From NCBI GenBank assembly GCA_024401435.1, contig JAKSLB010000010.1, forward strand, positions 1-64,000: DNA of 64,000 bases. Direction: 5' to 3'. The stretch comes from Paludibacteraceae bacterium. Its GTDB lineage: Bacteria > Bacteroidota > Bacteroidia > Bacteroidales > Paludibacteraceae. Below are positions 59,767-64,000 of the stretch, piece by piece (position 1 is the first letter of the stretch; every line of letters begins with the position of its first letter). A program made the translations under genes and the position numbers. The notes beneath the pieces were generated by a model that was not told the origin of the DNA, ran no database searches, and saw only the letters and a list, made by a program, of their open reading frames with translations.

Positions 59767-60627
59767 ATGGGTAGTCTATTTAAAAATGTAATTTCCGTTT
59801 TATCTTCTGTTGCATCAGAAGTAGCAAAAAGTGAAACTGCTAAGGAAATTATTAGTTCAGTTTCAAATGGTAATATTGATATTGCCACAGGTCTTAAAGA
59901 GGCATTAAAAGTAGGTATTCAAACCGCAGCAGCTAATTTGGGTAAAGAAGATGGTTTCTTGGCAGATGCTGCAGTTCGTATTGGATTACCAGAAGAGGCT
60001 TCTACTATTTTTAACGCTGTTCAGTCATTGTCTCAAAATGGAACATTCAATAACATATTGAATGCTACAGGTGTTTCAATTCCAGATTCCGATACTGTCA
60101 TTACGTTGTTTAACCGTGCTGCAGAGAATGCTGCTCCTAAGTCTGTCGATATTTTTGCTAATGCAATCACTGGTATTTCTATTGCGGATGCTGAGCAAAT
60201 CCTTTTTGGCGCTGATAACGCAGCTACTCATTATTTGCAAGATAACACACAAGTTCAGTTGCAAAATGCATTTGTACCATCTATTACGACTTCCTTAGGT
60301 TCCGTAAAAATAGGAAATGTTACTCCTTTGATGGCGTGGGATACTTTTGCCACTTATAACAATAAGTTGGTTGAATTACTCGACAATAGTGCTGTAAAAA
60401 AAGGTTTGGAATTAGCTAGAATGACAGGTCTTTTGAAAGATGAGTATTTCGAGAAATTAAAAGATATTGATTTAGTGAATACGAACTTGTCTGATTATAT
60501 CACAGGCAAAGCATTGGATGGTTTGTTCTTAAAAGTATCTGAAAAAGAGGCTGATATTCGTCACAATGCAAGTTCTCGTGTGAGTGACGTTTTACAAAGT
60601 GTATTTGGTCGTTTGGATAATAAATAA
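59767..60627 (+). CDS. DUF4197 family protein
   Basis: 286 residues. Family pattern: NIDIATGLKEALKVGIQTAA, AAVRIGLPEEASTIFNAVQS, LFNRAAENAAPKSVDIFANA, ADAEQILFGADNAATHYLQD and VTPLMAWDTFATYNN. There is no clear lipobox or cleavable signal here, unlike many family members; the N-terminus (MGSLFKNVISVLSSVASEVA) is amphipathic. Function unknown. Single-gene transcript from the box at 59674 to the hairpin at 60653. Confidence 0.85.
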   Translation: MGSLFKNVISVLSSVASEVAKSETAKEIISSVSNGNIDIATGLKEALKVGIQTAAANLGKEDGFLADAAVRIGLPEEASTIFNAVQSLSQNGTFNNILNATGVSIPDSDTVITLFNRAAENAAPKSVDIFANAITGISIADAEQILFGADNAATHYLQDNTQVQLQNAFVPSITTSLGSVKIGNVTPLMAWDTFATYNNKLVELLDNSAVKKGLELARMTGLLKDEYFEKLKDIDLVNTNLSDYITGKALDGLFLKVSEKEADIRHNASSRVSDVLQSVFGRLDNK

Positions 60628-60652
60628 TAAGAACTTATTTTATACTATATTT

Positions 60653-60680
60653 AGGGGACTATTTAGATAGTCCCCTTTTT
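60653..60680 (+). terminator. Terminator after the DUF4197 gene
   Basis: GGGGACTAT / ATAGTCCCC hairpin followed by seven T. Confidence 0.85.
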
Positions 60681-60761
60681 TTCTCCATTACCTGATTTTG
60701 AGGCAATAACAAAAAACTTGTGAAAATCATCTCTTTTTTCAATTTATTAGATGAAACATAT

Positions 60762-60769
60762 TATATTTG
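60762..60769 (+). promoter_or_regulatory. -7 box TATATTTG (yifB)
   Basis: Perfect TAnnTTTG 87 bp before the yifB ATG. Confidence 0.55.
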
Positions 60770-60856
60770 CATATGAAAAAACCGCTATCGTTTAAATTTG
60801 CTACCTAATTTAATTTCTACCGCAAAATTTACCGATTAGCATAAATTTATATTAAT

Positions 60857-62395
60857 ATGTTAGTAAAAACTTATGGAGCCTCTGTACAAGGGATACATGC
60901 TGCTACTATTACCATTGAGGTCAATGTCACTCAAGGTATTCGTTATATGTTGGTTGGATTACCTGATAATGCTATTAAGGAAAGTCATGAACGTATTGTT
61001 TCGGCGATGGAATTTTGTGGCATGAAATTTCCTCATTATCAAGTAATTGTTAATATGGCACCAGCTGACATCAGGAAAGAAGGTGCCGCTTATGATTTGC
61101 CGTTAGCTATCGGAATTATGGCTGCTGCTGGTGATATTATTTCTGACGAGTTGGATCAGTATATTATTATGGGTGAATTGTCTCTCGATGGTACGTTACA
61201 ACCTATTCGTGGTGCTTTACCTATTGCTATTAATGCACGAGAAGAGGGATTCAAAGGACTGATCTTACCAGAAGAAAACACAAGAGAAGCGGCGGTTGTC
61301 AATAATTTAAATGTTTATGGTGCTAAAAATCTGCAGCAAGTCATTGATTTTTTCAATAAAAAGGAGGGTCTCTCCCCTACTGTTGTAGATACTCGAGCTG
61401 AATTTTATAAAAATTCAAGTCATTTCGACATAGATTTTTCTGATGTTAAAGGACAAGAAAGTGTGAAACGTGCATTTGAAGTTGCTGCAGCGGGAGGTCA
61501 TAATATCATATTAATCGGACCTCCTGGCGCGGGTAAATCAATGTTAGCGAAACGTATACCCACTATCCTACCTCCGTTGACACTCCACGAAGCCTTAGAA
61601 ACCACCAAGATTCATTCTGTCGCTGGCAAAATTGGGAAAGAAACATCTCTTATGACACAGCGTCCCTATCGTAATCCACATCACACTATCTCTGATGCTG
61701 CTTTATGTGGAGGTGGCGGTTATCCGCAGCCAGGGGAAATCTCCTTAGCTCATAATGGCGTACTCTTCCTAGACGAACTTCCCGAGTTTAAACGTACAGT
61801 TTTAGAGGTGATGCGACAACCTTTGGAAGATCGTAAAATAACAATTTCAAGGGCACGTTCTACGGTTGAATTTCCTGCAAGTTTTATGTTAGTTGCTGCT
61901 ATGAATCCTTGTCCGTGTGGTTATTATAATCATCCTACACGAGAATGTGTTTGTGGACCAGGTGTTGTACAGAAGTATATGAGTAAAATCTCTGGTCCTT
62001 TACTGGACCGTATTGATATTCAAATCGAAATTGTACCAGTTCCCTTTGAAAAACTCTCCGATTGTGAACCTTCAGAAACAAGCGAACAAATACGTCAACG
62101 GGTGATAGAGGCACGTAATATACAGTTAGATCGTTTTAAGAATGAAAGAGGAATTCATTGCAATGCTCAAATGAATTCCCGCCTCTTACATAAGTACACT
62201 CAATTGAATGAAGAGGCTACTGCTAAACTGAAAGCTGCCATGCTGAAATTAAATCTTTCTGCTCGTGCTTATGATCGTATTCTAAAGGTAGCACGAACCA
62301 TTGCAGACCTCGATCACTCAGAAAATGTAGAAACTCGACATATATCAGAAGCTATTAATTATCGAAATCTGGATAGAGAGGGCTGGGCTGGATGA
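60857..62395 (+). CDS. YifB/ComM-family Mg-chelatase-like AAA+ ATPase
   Basis: 512 residues. N-terminal LonC-like domain (VQGIHAATITIEVNVTQGIR), Walker A IGPPGAGKS (221-228), Walker B VLFLDELPEF, the Cys cluster NPCPCGYYNHPTRECVC and the C-terminal Mg_chelatase_C domain ([20 protein letters not shown]). ComM is a helicase that promotes branch migration during natural transformation. Ends GWAG. Its last ~180 bp are repeated at 63545-63723, beyond an inserted DUF1016 gene whose ATG overlaps the stop (ATGA). Confidence 0.93.
   Translation: MLVKTYGASVQGIHAATITIEVNVTQGIRYMLVGLPDNAIKESHERIVSAMEFCGMKFPHYQVIVNMAPADIRKEGAAYDLPLAIGIMAAAGDIISDELDQYIIMGELSLDGTLQPIRGALPIAINAREEGFKGLILPEENTREAAVVNNLNVYGAKNLQQVIDFFNKKEGLSPTVVDTRAEFYKNSSHFDIDFSDVKGQESVKRAFEVAAAGGHNIILIGPPGAGKSMLAKRIPTILPPLTLHEALETTKIHSVAGKIGKETSLMTQRPYRNPHHTISDAALCGGGGYPQPGEISLAHNGVLFLDELPEFKRTVLEVMRQPLEDRKITISRARSTVEFPASFMLVAAMNPCPCGYYNHPTRECVCGPGVVQKYMSKISGPLLDRIDIQIEIVPVPFEKLSDCEPSETSEQIRQRVIEARNIQLDRFKNERGIHCNAQMNSRLLHKYTQLNEEATAKLKAAMLKLNLSARAYDRILKVARTIADLDHSENVETRHISEAINYRNLDREGWAG
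62208..62386 (+). repeat. Direct repeat, copy 1 (3' end of yifB)
   Basis: 179 bp matching 63545-63723 at an offset of 1337 bp with two differences, both silent in the yifB frame. It starts at ATGAAGAGGCTACTGC and ends at GAGAGGGCTGG. Confidence 0.9.
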
Positions 62396-63417
62396 TGGAA
62401 ATGATAAAAGACGATAGGTATAAATCGTTTCTTTGTGATATAACCAAACGGATTCGTAGTACTCAATACGAGGCTATGAGGGCTGTGAATACAGAGATGA
62501 TGAATTTGTATTGGCAGATTGGTAAAGAATTATCGGAGAAACAATCTTTAGGATGGGGAAAATCTGTCGTTGAAACATTGTCGAAAGATATTCAAAAGGA
62601 GTTCCCCGGTATTAAGGGATTTGGAAGTAGGAACCTTTGGTATATGGTCCAATTCTACTCTGAATATCAGTCAAATGAATTTCTGCAACCATTAGTTGCA
62701 GAAATTAGTTGGGCAAAGCATTTGACGATTATGACCAAGTGTAAAGATGTTCAAGAACGTAGATTTTATATACTTGCAACAAAGAAGTTTGGTTGGACAA
62801 AGGACCTGCTTATCAATGAAATAGACCTAAAAGCGTATGAAAAATCTCTTTTAGGACAGAGCAATTATGAGGATGTTCTCCCAGAAAGTGTGAAAAAACA
62901 AGCTGTGCTGGCTATCAAAGATGATTATTTTGTAGGGTATGAAAATCTAGGTTCCGAGCACTCGGAATATGAGTTGGAGCAGAGCCTAATACATAACATT
63001 CAACAATTTTTAGCTGAATTCGGTCCCGATGTAATGTATGCGGGAAATCAGTATCGGTTAGAAGTTGCAGGAAAAGAATATTTTGTCGATATAATGCTCT
63101 ATCACCGTAGGTTAAGATGTTTTGTCGCAATAGAATTAAAAATTGGTGAATTTGAACCTGAGTATAAAGGTAAAATGGAATTTTATCTGAATGTAATTAA
63201 TGATACGATAAAATTATCTGATGAAAATCCAGCGATTGGTATTATTATCTGTAAATCCAAGGATAGGACTATTGTTGAATATGCTCTTAAATCTTCAAAT
63301 ATGCCTATCGGTGTTGCAACATACAGCCTTTCTTCTAATTTGCCTGAAGACTATGTAGATATGTTGCCTGAAACATCAGCTATCGAAGCTAAAATCAGTC
63401 GGTTGATTGAAAAATAG
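62392..63417 (+). CDS. DUF1016/YhcG-type PD-(D/E)XK nuclease domain protein
   Basis: 341 residues. N-terminal DUF1016_N domain (NTEMMNLYWQIGKELSEKQS, GWGKSVVETLSKDIQKEFPG, GFGSRNLWYMVQFY). C-terminal nuclease domain: EYFVDIMLYHRRLRCFVAIE then LKIGEFEPEYKGKMEFYLN; the D...ELK arrangement (VDIM, AIELK) is the PD-(D/E)XK core. Relatives are found in mobile and defence-related loci. The start overlaps the yifB stop. The gene is bounded by direct copies of the yifB 3' end, so it was acquired as a cassette in this site. Confidence 0.9.
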   Translation: MMEMIKDDRYKSFLCDITKRIRSTQYEAMRAVNTEMMNLYWQIGKELSEKQSLGWGKSVVETLSKDIQKEFPGIKGFGSRNLWYMVQFYSEYQSNEFLQPLVAEISWAKHLTIMTKCKDVQERRFYILATKKFGWTKDLLINEIDLKAYEKSLLGQSNYEDVLPESVKKQAVLAIKDDYFVGYENLGSEHSEYELEQSLIHNIQQFLAEFGPDVMYAGNQYRLEVAGKEYFVDIMLYHRRLRCFVAIELKIGEFEPEYKGKMEFYLNVINDTIKLSDENPAIGIIICKSKDRTIVEYALKSSNMPIGVATYSLSSNLPEDYVDMLPETSAIEAKISRLIEK

Positions 63418-63544
63418 CGGATGACAAGTTCTTCCGTATTATTCGAAAGGTGTGTCTTGATTGGTTATGCAATGGATCTAATTTTGTTTTGTAATCAAAT
63501 AATTGTAATCATGGAAGATAAGATAAATATTTATCAGACTGCCG

Positions 63545-63732
63545 ATGAAGAGGCTACTGCTAAACTGAAAGCTGCCATGCTGAAATTAAATCTTTCTGCT
63601 CGTGCTTATGATCGTATTCTAAAGGTAGCACGAACCATTGCAGACCTCGATCACTCGGAAAATGTAGAAACTCGACATATATCAGAGGCTATTAATTATC
63701 GAAATCTGGATAGAGAGGGCTGGATGATTTAA
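63545..63732 (+). pseudogene. Duplicated 3' fragment of yifB (direct repeat, copy 2)
   Basis: Nearly identical to 62208-62386 over 63545-63723. The fragment encodes the YifB C-terminus ([20 protein letters not shown]) and ends GWMI because the GGCTGGGCTGG of copy 1 is GGCTGG here. An ORF running through it from 63421 joins unrelated leader sequence to the fragment and has no sign of being a real gene. This is probably the original end of yifB, displaced by the inserted module. Confidence 0.8.
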
Positions 63733-63844
63733 TTCTATACAGATTAATTTGACCATAGTCAGCAACTTTTGGTTTATTTTTTGGACATTTTAATTTAATT
63801 GTTTTTATATATTTGCATAATAAATTAGATAATATTTGATTTAA

Positions 63845-64000
63845 GGGGATTTCTATAAATTGCTTTGTAGTGATTTTGAAGATTTTGTCAGACAGATTGC
63901 TAATTTGAAAGAAGGAGCAGTGCGGGCACTGTGACTGAGTGAAAATCAGCAAGATGACGACAAAAATTCAAAAGCACACAAAAGATTGAAAAATAATTCT
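63845..64000. mobile_element. MITE copy 3 (inverted, cut by window edge)
   Basis: After TTAA (63841-63844) the sequence GGGGATTTCTATAAATTGCT is the reverse complement of the right end of copies 1 and 2. The match continues (AGGAGCAGTGCGGGCACTGT, GACTGAGTGAAAATCAGC) to the window edge. The other end lies outside. Confidence 0.8.

Noticed and set aside
63421-63544. ORF joining a new leader to the duplicated yifB end
   Set aside because: The leader has no recognisable features and the frame is best explained by read-through into a duplicated gene fragment.

Overview
The window looks like a low-GC Bacteroidales chromosome (family not resolved). Several independent signs agree: many -7 boxes of the Bacteroidetes type TAnnTTTG, the rpmB-rpmG-DUF4295 cluster, CTnDOT-type tra genes, BspA-type leucine-rich repeat proteins, Cys-anchored lipoproteins, and a mannanase with what looks like a type IX secretion tail.

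Region 1 (1-21 kb, almost all on the minus strand) is an array of orphan Rhs cassettes. Short GC-rich pieces of an Rhs/YD-repeat core, none with the large N-terminal shell, are each joined to a different AT-rich C-terminal tip and followed, with a few bases of gap or overlap, by a small exported, lipid-anchored or membrane protein that is the likely immunity gene. Recognisable tips are two papain/NlpC-like cysteine enzymes, a type-44-like toxin and a caspase/CHAT-like peptidase. Some cassettes are broken (an in-frame stop, a homopolymer frameshift, a core cut short). Those at the right end keep only the immunity side (an LRR protein, a SUKH-like protein). A conserved non-coding junction sequence recurs about eight times between cassettes. 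A 199-bp MITE has inserted at TTAA in two of the junction areas and recurs at the right edge of the window. An AAA-ATPase/nuclease gene and a Fic gene sit inside the array.

Region 2 (21.5-33.9 kb) is mostly core genome: a GH26-CBM-GH5 mannanase, lipoproteins, cinA, rpmB, rpmG and DUF4295, tRNA-Met(CAT), ribF, a PfkB kinase and a DUF6242-like lipoprotein. It also holds a stand-alone Card1/Can2-like CARF nuclease with no CRISPR system in view.

Region 3 (34-36.8 kb) is a plasmid-type Rep_3/RepB initiator with about 1.3 kb of strand-alternating 20-bp repeats upstream, part of it duplicated in tandem with a 217-bp period. It looks like a complete iteron replicon lying between chromosomal genes.

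Region 4 (36.8-50.4 kb) holds a DUF805-RDD pair divergent from a SpoIIM / DUF4129-like / DUF4350-like / MoxR / DUF58 operon, then a nucleotidyltransferase with galE, a cytidylate-kinase-like gene with a MATE transporter, a ComEA-like gene and yidC.

Region 5 (50.5-58.9 kb) is a compact, apparently intact traE-F-G-I-J-K-L-M-N operon. No relaxase, coupling protein, integrase or traO/P/Q is visible next to it.

Region 6 (59-64 kb) holds a DUF4197 gene and yifB (comM-like). A DUF1016/YhcG-type nuclease gene has been inserted at the yifB 3' end and is bounded by a 179-bp direct duplication of that end. The third MITE copy follows.
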